Program-made: the position numbers and the translations under genes
Notes under the pieces: model-generated
The model's input: the letters and a program-made list of their open reading frames with translations, nothing else
Told to the model about the DNA's origin: nothing
Databases searched by the model: none
Origin: Rubinisphaera margarita
GTDB taxonomy: Bacteria; Planctomycetota; Planctomycetia; Planctomycetales; Planctomycetaceae
Reading direction: 5' to 3'
Assembly (NCBI RefSeq): GCF_022267515.1
Contig: NZ_JAKFGB010000019.1
Span: forward strand, 1-64,000
DNA length: 64,000 nt
Shown here: piece by piece, positions 1-8,518 of the stretch
Numbering within the stretch: position 1 is the first letter of the stretch
How the letters are laid out: every line of letters begins with the position of its first letter

Positions 1-1625
1 TCGAAGTCGAGCGATGCTCCGGCGATCAGGAACAGTTCGGTCCCGTCGATCTCGAAGAGTGCCGAATCGGTACCCGTCAGGCTCAAGGTGTTCGTCCCCT
101 GCCCATCATCGGTGACGACGATATCGGCTACCTTGGTGCGGGCGGTCGTGTTGGCGTTCTCAGCCAGCGTGGTCGTCGTGTTCTGCAACGCGACGGTCGG
201 TGCGGTATTGGCCGGAGGAGCCAGGGCATCCGGAGTGCCAACGGCGTACCGCAAATTTCCGGTGGTGTAATTATCGTCCCGGGTTCCGACGAGAATTGCC
301 ACGGTGTTGTCGTCGGCAAGAATGAGAGACTCCCCAAACAGATTCCCGTTTGGATCGGCAACGCTCATGGCGACTTCGCTCACCCAGGTCCCGGGCGTCG
401 TCTCGGCGTAGACGTTGTATCGCTCGGCAAGGCGATTAGTATATCCGGCATCGTAAGCCGAATCGGCGAATCCGATGACTTTCTCATCACTACTGTTGAT
501 CGAAATCTGAGGGGGGTCAACGGAGTAGTAAGTGGCTCCACCATACGTGAGATCGGCGATGGTCGAAGATGTGAAGCTTCCGCTTGCGTTGGTGGCCAGT
601 TTGATCTGATGCTGGACATTGTTGACGATGCGTTGGTTGTAGACGACGTAAGCGTTGTCAGAGCTGTCCGTAGCGATCGACGTGCTGAAGAAGGCGTCTC
701 CATCCACGATCTCAGAGGCCACTCCCCAAGTCGTGCCGGTCCGTTTCGCATACCAGACGTCTCCGTAAGCGACACTCCCATCTTCTTTAATGTAAGAGAC
801 ATGGAAGTCACCCGAGCTGTCGACCGTGGCGGAGATCCCATAAATCTCGGCGCCGCCGGTGATCGAATCGATGTTGGTGCCATCGAACGCGTTGGTGTTA
901 CCCGACGTATTCCAGACTCCCGCATCAGAAGAGGCGTGAACCAGATACGATGCCCGCGGGTTATTCGCGTCGGCCCATCCGAAGATGATGTGCGGGTTCT
1001 CGGCGTTGTCCAGCACGATCGCCGCGGACCCGTTAACGAGGTTGTACCAGCCGCTGGATTGTTGAAAAATGTAAATTCGCTCAAACGACCACGTCTGGGC
1101 CGACGTGTCAAACTTCCCGTAGGCCAGACCACGCAGCGAATTGGATCCTCCGGACGAGGAACTGACGCCAAAGGCGACGTGGAGATCGCCTTCGCTGTCC
1201 ACCGCCATCGACCGGGTGCCGGTGTCGTAAAAGCCGTCAAGTCCGGTGAGCTGTGCCGAGATCGTAGCCCCGGTTACCGCTGACCCCGCGATCTCGTTCC
1301 AGGAGTCCCCATCCCAGGTCGCGAAACGCTGGTTAGCGGACCCGCTACTGTACTGCCAGGAGCCATAGAGGGTGCCGTCCGGAGAGACCGCTGTTGAACC
1401 ATAGTTGTTCGTGTTCGCACTGCCGGTGAGAAACTGGCCGGCGTCGAATGTCAGCAGGGCTCGTGCTTCCAGGAGCTCCGCCTTCGCATTGACGTGAGTG
1501 TCGGCGAAGACAGCCGTTGATCGATGGCGTCGAGTGGCTCCCCGTCGCAGAGCCTGCAGAGCGTGACGGCGAAAACCACGGACGGGAAAGACGGTCCTGG
1601 CGAGGCGACTTAAACAAAACATCAT
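1..1625 (-). CDS. LEPR-XLL surface protein with cadherin-like domain (partial, 3' end outside window)
   Basis: A large exported or surface protein; 541 codons are visible and the frame is open at the left edge. I start it at the ATG at 1625 because an in-frame TGA lies two codons upstream; a second ATG follows directly. The N-terminus is rich in Arg and His and carries LLEARALL at residues 51-58, a variant of the LEPR-XLL motif that begins many giant planctomycete surface proteins. Residues about 60-430 contain repeated segments with patterns such as ATVDSSGDFHVSYI and SIATDSSDNAYVVY, which look like blades of a beta-propeller. From about residue 475 a cadherin-like domain begins (TLAENANT, then KVADIVVTDDGQGTNTLSL, FEIDGTELFL). 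The same domain occurs in the neighbouring gene at 2202-4217. Role unknown; adhesion or cell-surface structure is inferred. Confidence 0.8.
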   Translation of the reverse strand, partial: MMFCLSRLARTVFPVRGFRRHALQALRRGATRRHRSTAVFADTHVNAKAELLEARALLTFDAGQFLTGSANTNNYGSTAVSPDGTLYGSWQYSSGSANQRFATWDGDSWNEIAGSAVTGATISAQLTGLDGFYDTGTRSMAVDSEGDLHVAFGVSSSSGGSNSLRGLAYGKFDTSAQTWSFERIYIFQQSSGWYNLVNGSAAIVLDNAENPHIIFGWADANNPRASYLVHASSDAGVWNTSGNTNAFDGTNIDSITGGAEIYGISATVDSSGDFHVSYIKEDGSVAYGDVWYAKRTGTTWGVASEIVDGDAFFSTSIATDSSDNAYVVYNQRIVNNVQHQIKLATNASGSFTSSTIADLTYGGATYYSVDPPQISINSSDEKVIGFADSAYDAGYTNRLAERYNVYAETTPGTWVSEVAMSVADPNGNLFGESLILADDNTVAILVGTRDDNYTTGNLRYAVGTPDALAPPANTAPTVALQNTTTTLAENANTTARTKVADIVVTDDGQGTNTLSLTGTDSALFEIDGTELFLIAGASLDF

Positions 1626-2140
1626 TGTTCACCTGAAGAATAGGGATGCCGAGCGGGGGAGGTTACTGAGCTCGTCCTGTTCCTGCAGACGAGCTGGGGT
1701 GGCCGCGCGATCCGCTTAAGCGGATGTAAAGGGATACTTCGGCTAAAAAGCGACTCACTCACTGTGGAACCACGTACACCGGCAGCGTAATTCACACAGA
1801 AGAGCGAAGGTGATCCGATTATGCCAATCAGGAAAGCTCTGGCAAGTTTGCACCAACCGATTCGCTCAAGATTTAAGCACAAATAAATATCGCAACATTG
1901 CGACATGTTAATGGCCGGCCACCGCAGGGTAATAACCCTTAGCCTCCCCGGTCTATAAGGCTTTCCCCTTAGTATTAATACCTATCGAGGCGAATCCCTC
2001 AAAGAACGAGTGCATACACAGCCACCGATGCGTGGAGGGCCGGGAGGTACGCCCGGCAATTTGTGCTCACTGAGAGTTGGCTATGCCTCGGGAGCTTAAG
2101 AACCATTTCCCGGTTGGAAGCGGGAAATCGCTCAACGTTC
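1626..2140. other. intergenic region, no gene recognised
   Basis: About 500 bases between the two surface-protein genes. Apart from the promoter-like pair at 1818-1845 and the terminator just to the right, I see no coding region that I can support. The part around 1920-1990 is relatively AT-rich, with stretches such as ttagtattaatacc, and may be a further regulatory region. Confidence 0.4.
1818..1845 (-). promoter_or_regulatory. possible sigma-70 type promoter
   Basis: On the minus strand TTGCCA (1845-1840) and CATAAT (1823-1818) are separated by 16 bases. Each hexamer matches the consensus at five of six positions. It would drive the gene starting at 1625 with a leader of nearly 190 bases. 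Sequence match only. Confidence 0.4.
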
Positions 2141-2180
2141 AAACAAAAAAAAGCACGGCGTCATCATCGACCGCCGTGCT
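2141..2180 (-). terminator. rho-independent terminator after the 2202-4217 gene
   Basis: A perfect 9-bp stem (agcacggcg at 2152-2160, cgccgtgct at 2172-2180) with an 11-base loop. Read on the minus strand it is followed by an unbroken run of T residues interrupted only by one G (2151-2141). It lies 22 bases beyond the stop codon of the gene at 2202. Confidence 0.85.
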
Positions 2181-2201
2181 TATTGCTTCCCGCCGCATCA
2201 T

Positions 2202-4217
2202 TTAACCGTTGGTCTGGTGCAGGAGCTCAAGAAAGCTCTCATCTCCGAAGGGTGCGAAATCGGGAAAAGCTGAAGGTCTGCGAAAGGTGCCAACCATCAG
2301 TTGCTCAAAACTGACGCCGGTTTTCCACTCTTCCAGCGTCACAGTGTTGAACGATGATCCGGTCGACTGGTAACTGCGCCAGCGGTTGGACGCATCAAAG
2401 AACAGAATATCAGCGCGTCCATCGATGTTGTTGTTGCCGACGGCGGCGAACTGGACGGCTCCTCCAGCCGCTGCTCCCCAGGACTCAATGCGAAATCTCG
2501 AGTTGGTCGGCTCGGCGATACCGACCGTCATGGTCAGGCCGTCGTTGATCGCGACATCCACCAGCATGTCTCCATTGAAATCGGCGACAAACAGTTGATC
2601 GAGCGTCGCATCTCCCAGGGTGACGGTCCCCCAGTTCTCCGTAGCGAATCCGGTTCCCTGCGACAGGGCGACCATGAGCGTCCGCTGCATTGCATTGGCG
2701 GGAACGTCGAAGACGCCGAGGAGATCATCAGAGCCGTCGTTGTTGAAGTCGCCTACGGAAATATTGGTGATCGTGCGGCTTGGATCCCACATCTCCCAGG
2801 GGCTGCCGAATTGGAAACTGGTGCCTGCGATATCGGCCTGAGCCACCCAAACCGCTCGGCTGCTGTTGTGAATGGCGAGATCATCTCCATTGACGCCATC
2901 AAAATCACCAACATGAACGGATTCGATCCCCGCATAGTCGCCGTATAAACCATAGTCATCCGGAAGGAATCTGGATCCCGTTGATTCAAAGACCCACAGC
3001 CGCGCCCGGGTGCCGGACATATAGACTCCCACGATGTCATCCAACCCATCGGCATTGAAGTCACCGACCTGAAGTGACTGCACATCGGTCGTTCGCAGCG
3101 TCGTCCACTGCGAAATCGTAAAGCGTCCAGAAGAGTTCGCTCTACCGACGTAAAGTCGTCCGCTGGTTAACATGTAGGCGACGTCCTCAATGCCATCGCC
3201 ATTGAAGTCGCCCTGGAACGACCGCTCAATTGAGGAAGCAAAAAAGGGCAGATTGGAAGCGGGTTCCGTCGTGTAATGGTCGGACGTGAAGCGCTTCCCC
3301 GACCAGCCGGTGTTACTCCGGACGCCGAGGAACGATTGCGGCAGTTCCGGCAAAGGATTAGCCGTGGGATCGGTCACTCTCATCGAGAGGTCGAAGACCG
3401 CTTCCGGTCCCGATCCCACGATTTCCAGGTAGAGATCGAGACTGGGATTGGCTGAGGCATCGAGATCGGCATTGGCGATCAGATAGATCTTGTTGCCGAT
3501 GATCTCGAAAAGACCTGCATCGGCTCCCGACAGTGTGAAGTGGTTCACGTGAGGTCCTTCATCGTCGTAGGTGATGCTGAACTCTTCAACGAAGACCCGA
3601 TTCGCAGTGTTGATATTCTCCGGCAGTGTCGAAGTCACGTTACTCACGGTGATCGTGGGGGGTTCGTAGACATCGGCGACGAATATGATCAGCAGTTCCG
3701 AGTCATCAAATGTTGTCCCTTCGGCCGGATCATCGACCTGCACGAAGACATAGAGAAGCGGTTCACTTTCGAAGTTCAGATTGGTCCCCGCTTTGAGATA
3801 CAGCTCCATGCCGTCGATCTCGAACTGCTCAGCATGCAGGCCGTCGAGGCTCAGGTTGTTGGTTCCGACGCCGTCGTCGGTAACCACAATGTCGGCCACC
3901 TTGATCCGCGACGTCGTATCGGTCGTCTCGGGCAAGATTCTCATGTGGTTTTCCAGCGTGACCGAAGGAGCCGCCAACAGGTTCCGGGTTTCGAGCAACT
4001 CGACATTCATGGTTGAGACACCGGCAGATCTGGCGAAAGCCTCTCGTCGACGCCGGGTTCCACAAGACATCGCTCCGAACGCATTCCTCCTGAAGAAGGA
4101 AAGGGGCGAACATGACTGCGTACCGCGACTGAACTTGTACATACTTACGTGCCGTTGAAAGAGTCGTTGGAGAGAGGACGTCCCGCGACGAGACCGTCCG
4201 ACCGAGCCTCCGGTCAT
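2202..4217 (-). CDS. LEPR-XLL protein with cadherin-like and FG-GAP/VCBS repeats
   Basis: A 671-residue predicted surface protein. LETRNLL at residues 75-81 is a LEPR-XLL variant preceded by an Arg-rich stretch, as in other planctomycete proteins of this type. Two cadherin-like domains follow (about residues 85-290; each has a TLPEN/ILPET start and FEIxGxxxYL core). The C-terminal half (about 330-650) holds at least six FG-GAP/VCBS repeats with Ca-binding loops of the type VGDFNADGLDDI, FQGDFNGDGIED and VGDFNNDGSDDL, expected to form an integrin-like propeller. The domain shared with the gene at 1-1625 makes the two genes paralogs in part. Later in-frame ATGs at 4142 and 4070 are possible starts; none has a clear ribosome-binding site. 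No sortase or PEP-CTERM signal is visible. Confidence 0.85.
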   Translation of the reverse strand: MTGGSVGRSRRGTSSLQRLFQRHVSMYKFSRGTQSCSPLSFFRRNAFGAMSCGTRRRREAFARSAGVSTMNVELLETRNLLAAPSVTLENHMRILPETTDTTSRIKVADIVVTDDGVGTNNLSLDGLHAEQFEIDGMELYLKAGTNLNFESEPLLYVFVQVDDPAEGTTFDDSELLIIFVADVYEPPTITVSNVTSTLPENINTANRVFVEEFSITYDDEGPHVNHFTLSGADAGLFEIIGNKIYLIANADLDASANPSLDLYLEIVGSGPEAVFDLSMRVTDPTANPLPELPQSFLGVRSNTGWSGKRFTSDHYTTEPASNLPFFASSIERSFQGDFNGDGIEDVAYMLTSGRLYVGRANSSGRFTISQWTTLRTTDVQSLQVGDFNADGLDDIVGVYMSGTRARLWVFESTGSRFLPDDYGLYGDYAGIESVHVGDFDGVNGDDLAIHNSSRAVWVAQADIAGTSFQFGSPWEMWDPSRTITNISVGDFNNDGSDDLLGVFDVPANAMQRTLMVALSQGTGFATENWGTVTLGDATLDQLFVADFNGDMLVDVAINDGLTMTVGIAEPTNSRFRIESWGAAAGGAVQFAAVGNNNIDGRADILFFDASNRWRSYQSTGSSFNTVTLEEWKTGVSFEQLMVGTFRRPSAFPDFAPFGDESFLELLHQTNG

Positions 4218-4476
4218 TCGCCCGAAGAGCGGCTAATCGTACACCACACGCACTCCTGTGAATATGGGTAGTTTCGGAAACCGAGGCACCCATGCAGCGT
4301 CAAACGACGTTCTGTCGGAGGCGATTACTGCCGAGCCCATGTCACAAGGGGATAAATCATCTCAAAGCGTACCGCGGTCGTTAACACCGCGATGACAGGG
4401 AAGAGAGTGGCCATCAGTTTGAGCAGTGCTGGCGATTCGATGTCCGCGACGGCGGCTCCGGGCTCGATTCGGAGAC

Positions 4477-5049
4477 TCAGAGAAGAACGGCCGTGACCAT
4501 TCCCGACCAGAACAGGATGAGCACGACGACCCAGAAGGCCTGCCAGCCGGTGAGTTCGAAATTCCGGTCACCCGGCTGGCTGAAGTGCTCCCGAATGACT
4601 TTCCGTCCATGCACGCCGATGTAGACCGTGCAGAGGATCGCCAGGGCGAGGGGAATGTAGATCGGATTAAACGACTCTTCTGATGAGGGCGTCCGGGCCG
4701 GCAGGAAGTTGACAGCCGTCAGCATCATCCAGCTCATCACGCCGTTCATAAAGACCAGGATCGCAAAGGTCGGTTTCGATGCGACCGGTTTCGATCGGGT
4801 CTTGGGAACTCCTTTGACGCGATCGGCAATATGCGAGCCCGCAGCCGCCCCGGAATAGACTGCTCCCCCGAATATCAGAAGGCTCGGATAGACCAGAAAT
4901 GCAGGACCTTCTCCCGCTGCTCGCAGAAGAACGAAGCCGACGACTGCGAATGCGATCGACATCAACGTCGCAAAGATGGCGTTCGGAAAGAACCGCCGCG
5001 CCTGCTTCAGCCAGCCGGGGCGTTCGTGGTTTGACGGAGGTTGCGTCAT
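4477..5049 (-). CDS. integral membrane protein of unknown function
   Basis: A 190-residue protein with about five hydrophobic segments: roughly residues 24-45 (FPNAIFATLMSIAFAVVGFV), 52-70, 94-115, 128-145 and 168-190. The hydrophilic loop around residues 75-90 contains many Lys and Arg residues. I do not recognise a family. It is the last gene of an operon: its ATG overlaps the stop codon of the upstream gene by four bases (ATGA at 5046-5049), and AAAGGAG lies just upstream inside that gene, so translation is probably coupled. The two upstream genes encode secreted paralogs, which suggests a shared envelope-related function, but this is inference. Confidence 0.75.
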   Translation of the reverse strand: MTQPPSNHERPGWLKQARRFFPNAIFATLMSIAFAVVGFVLLRAAGEGPAFLVYPSLLIFGGAVYSGAAAGSHIADRVKGVPKTRSKPVASKPTFAILVFMNGVMSWMMLTAVNFLPARTPSSEESFNPIYIPLALAILCTVYIGVHGRKVIREHFSQPGDRNFELTGWQAFWVVVLILFWSGMVTAVLL

Positions 5050-6692
5050 CGCGACGACTCCTTTCGCTCAAATGGCAGTTCGCCTTTTCGAAAAATCGTC
5101 TTCTCTGGTGCGGTTTTGGTGTCTACCCAGACGCTGACGTCATCTGGACCATTTTCCCATGGTGCGTGTCGAAACTGCCCTTCGCCATCTTCGTCCTTCC
5201 CATTCAAACCCACTGCATAAAGAGAGAAGCTTTCTTTCCGAAGGTTGTATACGAGCGGCGACCCACATATCGACGTCCTAGGAATACTCGGGAAATGGGT
5301 TGCTAATTGCTGCAGGTCCCGAGGCAACCTACCATGTTCAATCTCGTAGAGACGAATCGCACCGGTAACCAGGACCAGATCGAGAAATTGGCGACTGAAC
5401 AGGCCACAGTCCCATCTTTGGTGCAGCTTGTGCAGATCCGCAACGACGACGAGATCGCCAATCAGCCGTCCGTTTCTCGGGTCGATTTCTCCATGAGGGA
5501 GCAGCCTCTCGGATGCAGCAAATGCAAGTCTCTTCTTATATTCTTCGAGCACTTTCGGACCGTGGCGGCGGTCATCCAACTCTTGAAGGGCAGCACGCAA
5601 TTTCGGCCCAACTGGCTGAGACCAGGCATCGACTGTTTCATCAAGTAGAACGTTGGCTTGCTCAAGAGCGACGTCCCAGTCAACACGCTCAAGATTCACC
5701 TTCTTTTCGATAGAGAATTCAGGAAGCTTATCGCCCATCAACTCCGCGTACTCTTTATTCATTATTCCGAGCGCACGCAACTGAAGAATTTGAAGAATAC
5801 GAAATCGATAGACACTGTCGACGAATCCACTGAGATCGATAGGCGTTCCAAATTGACCAATCTCAGCAAGTAGTAACTTGATGTCCTCCGACTTCGCACG
5901 AGGATCGAGGATATAATCGCGGCTGATTTGTCCTGCTAGAGACTCTGCGAAAGTAGCTTCCCGCAGTTCATCCTGGGCCAGACCGTTCTTGAGCCTCTCA
6001 GCCAATTGAAAAAGTGCAACAATCCATTTTCGGGAGGCATTGAAATTACCTTTTCCGAGTTCCAGATACGCCGTCGTGGACAGAAGCTCCCGGAACGTCC
6101 GATGAAAGCTCTCTTGACGATGGCTTTCCGCAATGAAGGGAGACACGAGAGGATTGAAGTAGTCGGAGCGATTCAATTCTGTCTGAAGGAACTCCAGGAC
6201 GCCCAGATTCTCCCGAACGTATTTTGCAGCAAACGGGAACTGTTCTTCAGTCCACGGCAGACATTCTGCCCGTCCAACCTCATTGAAAAGGCCCAGAGCT
6301 ACAGGATACGGTACCTTAATTCCTTCGCCGTGCAGCGGCATATGATAAGTGGGCACATTCTCAGGTAAAGCCGCCTCGTGTGAGGCTATCAGCTTGAAGA
6401 TCTGCCCCCACGTATCTTCGGACCAAAGAAATGCACTAAGGTCGCTTTCCCTGTCGACACACAACAACGGAATAGCGAAGTTCTTCACCGGCGGAACCCG
6501 CTCCAGCCCTTCTGAATTCAACACCGCCACGTAATCGATGTAACCGTCCGAGTGAACGGGCTCCACCAGACGCGTGGTTTTCTCACTGATTGTAAACGGC
6601 TTCGGTTTCGCAGCGGGCTGGCCGGGCTGGTCGGCGGCGGTTGTCAGAGTGGCCGTAAGGAGGAGAATCAAGAATGGACGAAACGGAAGCAT
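5046..6692 (-). CDS. secreted protein, paralog of the upstream gene
   Basis: Predicted exported protein of 548 residues if started at the ATG at 6692, which has GAGAG seven bases upstream and opens a clean signal peptide (MLPFRPFLILLLTATLTTAA). An ATG at 6713 and a TTG at 6761 are in frame further upstream; the TTG would overlap the previous stop codon by four bases. After the signal, the Pro/Lys-rich linker and TISEKTTRLVEPVH are nearly identical to the gene at 6758-8335. The C-terminal region (IRLYEIEHGRLPRDLQQL, then SPLVYN, LYAVGLNGKDEDGEG) resembles a region common in planctomycete exported proteins and recalls the C-terminal part of type II secretion pseudopilins. Function unknown. Confidence 0.8.
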   Translation of the reverse strand: MLPFRPFLILLLTATLTTAADQPGQPAAKPKPFTISEKTTRLVEPVHSDGYIDYVAVLNSEGLERVPPVKNFAIPLLCVDRESDLSAFLWSEDTWGQIFKLIASHEAALPENVPTYHMPLHGEGIKVPYPVALGLFNEVGRAECLPWTEEQFPFAAKYVRENLGVLEFLQTELNRSDYFNPLVSPFIAESHRQESFHRTFRELLSTTAYLELGKGNFNASRKWIVALFQLAERLKNGLAQDELREATFAESLAGQISRDYILDPRAKSEDIKLLLAEIGQFGTPIDLSGFVDSVYRFRILQILQLRALGIMNKEYAELMGDKLPEFSIEKKVNLERVDWDVALEQANVLLDETVDAWSQPVGPKLRAALQELDDRRHGPKVLEEYKKRLAFAASERLLPHGEIDPRNGRLIGDLVVVADLHKLHQRWDCGLFSRQFLDLVLVTGAIRLYEIEHGRLPRDLQQLATHFPSIPRTSICGSPLVYNLRKESFSLYAVGLNGKDEDGEGQFRHAPWENGPDDVSVWVDTKTAPEKTIFRKGELPFERKESSR

Positions 6693-6757
6693 TTTTAGAC
6701 TCTCAATCAACATTGTGCTGTCAGGAAATGGTTTCGGACGGGGCTGGTTCGATTCGC

Positions 6758-8335
6758 TCAATCAAAGAACTCACTGATATCTAACCCGATCTTCACAGCC
6801 TCAAGATTCTCCGGCCAGAATGGCTTTCCGTCAGCGACCGGAATCGCGGCGGGCCGAGAAACTTCGAGCAGAAACTCACGTCCGTCTGTCTTGTACGTGA
6901 ATGGTTCGCCCCAGAGAGAGAGTTCGGGAATCTCAGGACAAGAACGGCGGAGTTCCTCAGAGGACGCCGGAAGTGTCTGATGTTCAAGTTGCTGGAGACG
7001 AATAACAGCTGCGATTTGTACCAGTTCGAGGTACTGCAGCGCTGTAAAGCCGAAATCCCATTCACAATGCATGGAATAAATGACGTCTTTCGCAATCAAC
7101 TCTCCGAAGAATCTGCCTTTTCGCTCCGGAAGGTCGCTAAACGGACTCGATCGCCGCTGAGACAGTTCCGACATCGTGGCAGCCGTGCTTTCGACGTCCG
7201 TCCTCGAATAGTGCTGAGAATGCATTTCAAGGAGTGAGTGCAGCAGTTCGGGACCAGGTACGTTCTCCCAGGCCTTTACGCCAGCATCGAAAACGAGATT
7301 GATTTGCTCCAGCGCCAGATCCCAGTCCGCCCCGTCCATCGTGCCGAACATTTTGTCTTCGCGGAGTGGGATCCCGAGCAAGAGACGGCGGTTGTCGTCA
7401 AGAGCTCTCAGTGCGCGCAATTGGACGAACTGCAGGCAACGATATCGAGCCCAACGATCGAACAGCTTCGCAACGTCGACAGGCTTTGCGAATGGTTTCA
7501 GTTGCTGTCTGAATTTTCGTATGAACTCCGGCGACGCCTCGCGTGCGAAGATGAGAACAAGACTGAGGCGGGCGGCGTCGAGGTGAAAAATGCTGCCGAA
7601 ACGGGCCTCGTGATACGTCACTGAGTTTCTCAGATGAGTCGCAAGGCGAAACAGAAGAACTGTCGTCTCGGATGCCTCGTCCAGATTGCCTTCATCCAGT
7701 TGGCGAAATGCCAGAGTTTCGAGCCATGATCCCAGGTCGACAAGCAGGGCGCCGCGGAAATTCCGGGTCGGAACAACATCCTCCATCAGAGGATTGAAGT
7801 AGTGAGGTCTTTGAAGTGCCTCTCTTATCGAAGGCAGAGCCGGGTGGTTGGCGTCGATGTATCTGGCCGCCCACGGGCTGCTTTCCGGCGTCCACGGACG
7901 ACTGCCAGCGTCGATGATTTCACGCAGAATCCTGTCTTTCTTATCGACTGAGCTGGGGAAGCCGGCCAGTTCGTGAAGTCTGTAAAACCTCGACTTCGAA
8001 TGTTCGAGCAGGTGGTCTTCCAGATTTAGCCTGGTCGCGACCTCTTTCCAATCCCACTCGACAGGACCGAAGGAGGAGATCCCGCTTCGAGCTGTCAGTG
8101 CGCAGATAGGGATCGCAGCGTTCTGGTCGGGTGCAACATTCTCGCCGGCCTCTTCGTTCAACACCGCTACGTAATCAACGTACCCCTCCGGATGAATCGG
8201 TCCGAGAAGGCGTGTGGTTTTCTCACTGATCGTAAACGGCTTCGGTTTCGCAGCGGGCCGGCCGGGCTGGTCGGCGGCGAAGATAATCGTCGTCAGGAGC
8301 AAACTGGAAAGCAGAGCGCAGAAACAGCAACGCAT
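6758..8335 (-). CDS. secreted protein of unknown function, first gene of the operon
   Basis: A 525-residue predicted exported protein with signal peptide MRCCFCALLSSLLLTTIIFAA. It shares with the downstream gene the block from the signal cleavage region to about residue 60 (ADQPGxPAAKPKPFTISEKT, then GYxDYVAVLN) and the C-terminal block QYLELVQIAAVIRLQQLEHQTLPAS, so the two arose by tandem duplication. Between these ends similarity is low, including YFNPL near residue 200 in both. It appears to be the promoter-proximal gene of a three-gene unit ending at 4477. I do not recognise an enzymatic motif. The planctomycete-restricted distribution suggested by its look would need a database search. 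Confidence 0.8.
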   Translation of the reverse strand: MRCCFCALLSSLLLTTIIFAADQPGRPAAKPKPFTISEKTTRLLGPIHPEGYVDYVAVLNEEAGENVAPDQNAAIPICALTARSGISSFGPVEWDWKEVATRLNLEDHLLEHSKSRFYRLHELAGFPSSVDKKDRILREIIDAGSRPWTPESSPWAARYIDANHPALPSIREALQRPHYFNPLMEDVVPTRNFRGALLVDLGSWLETLAFRQLDEGNLDEASETTVLLFRLATHLRNSVTYHEARFGSIFHLDAARLSLVLIFAREASPEFIRKFRQQLKPFAKPVDVAKLFDRWARYRCLQFVQLRALRALDDNRRLLLGIPLREDKMFGTMDGADWDLALEQINLVFDAGVKAWENVPGPELLHSLLEMHSQHYSRTDVESTAATMSELSQRRSSPFSDLPERKGRFFGELIAKDVIYSMHCEWDFGFTALQYLELVQIAAVIRLQQLEHQTLPASSEELRRSCPEIPELSLWGEPFTYKTDGREFLLEVSRPAAIPVADGKPFWPENLEAVKIGLDISEFFD

Positions 8336-8518
8336 ATCGACAACTCACGGACCAACGGAACGCAATGAACAGGCGTCCCATTGAACATTGCGAAGCATGC
8401 AAAGTCAACGCGGCGAGTTCGAGAGCGTTTCATTTGAGGGAAACGTCTCGCTGATCCGGCATGAGGCCCGGCTGCGCGATGCGGGCCTGGCACCGCGCAG
8501 AGCCCGTTTCGCAGCTCT

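Noticed and set aside
1622..1906. Minus-strand 94-codon frame upstream of the first surface-protein gene
   Set aside because: Composition and residue pattern look non-coding, and a promoter-like pair lies inside it.
8464..8488. Hairpin aggcccg/cgggcct downstream of cstA as a terminator
   Set aside because: The stem is short and no T-run follows on the minus strand.
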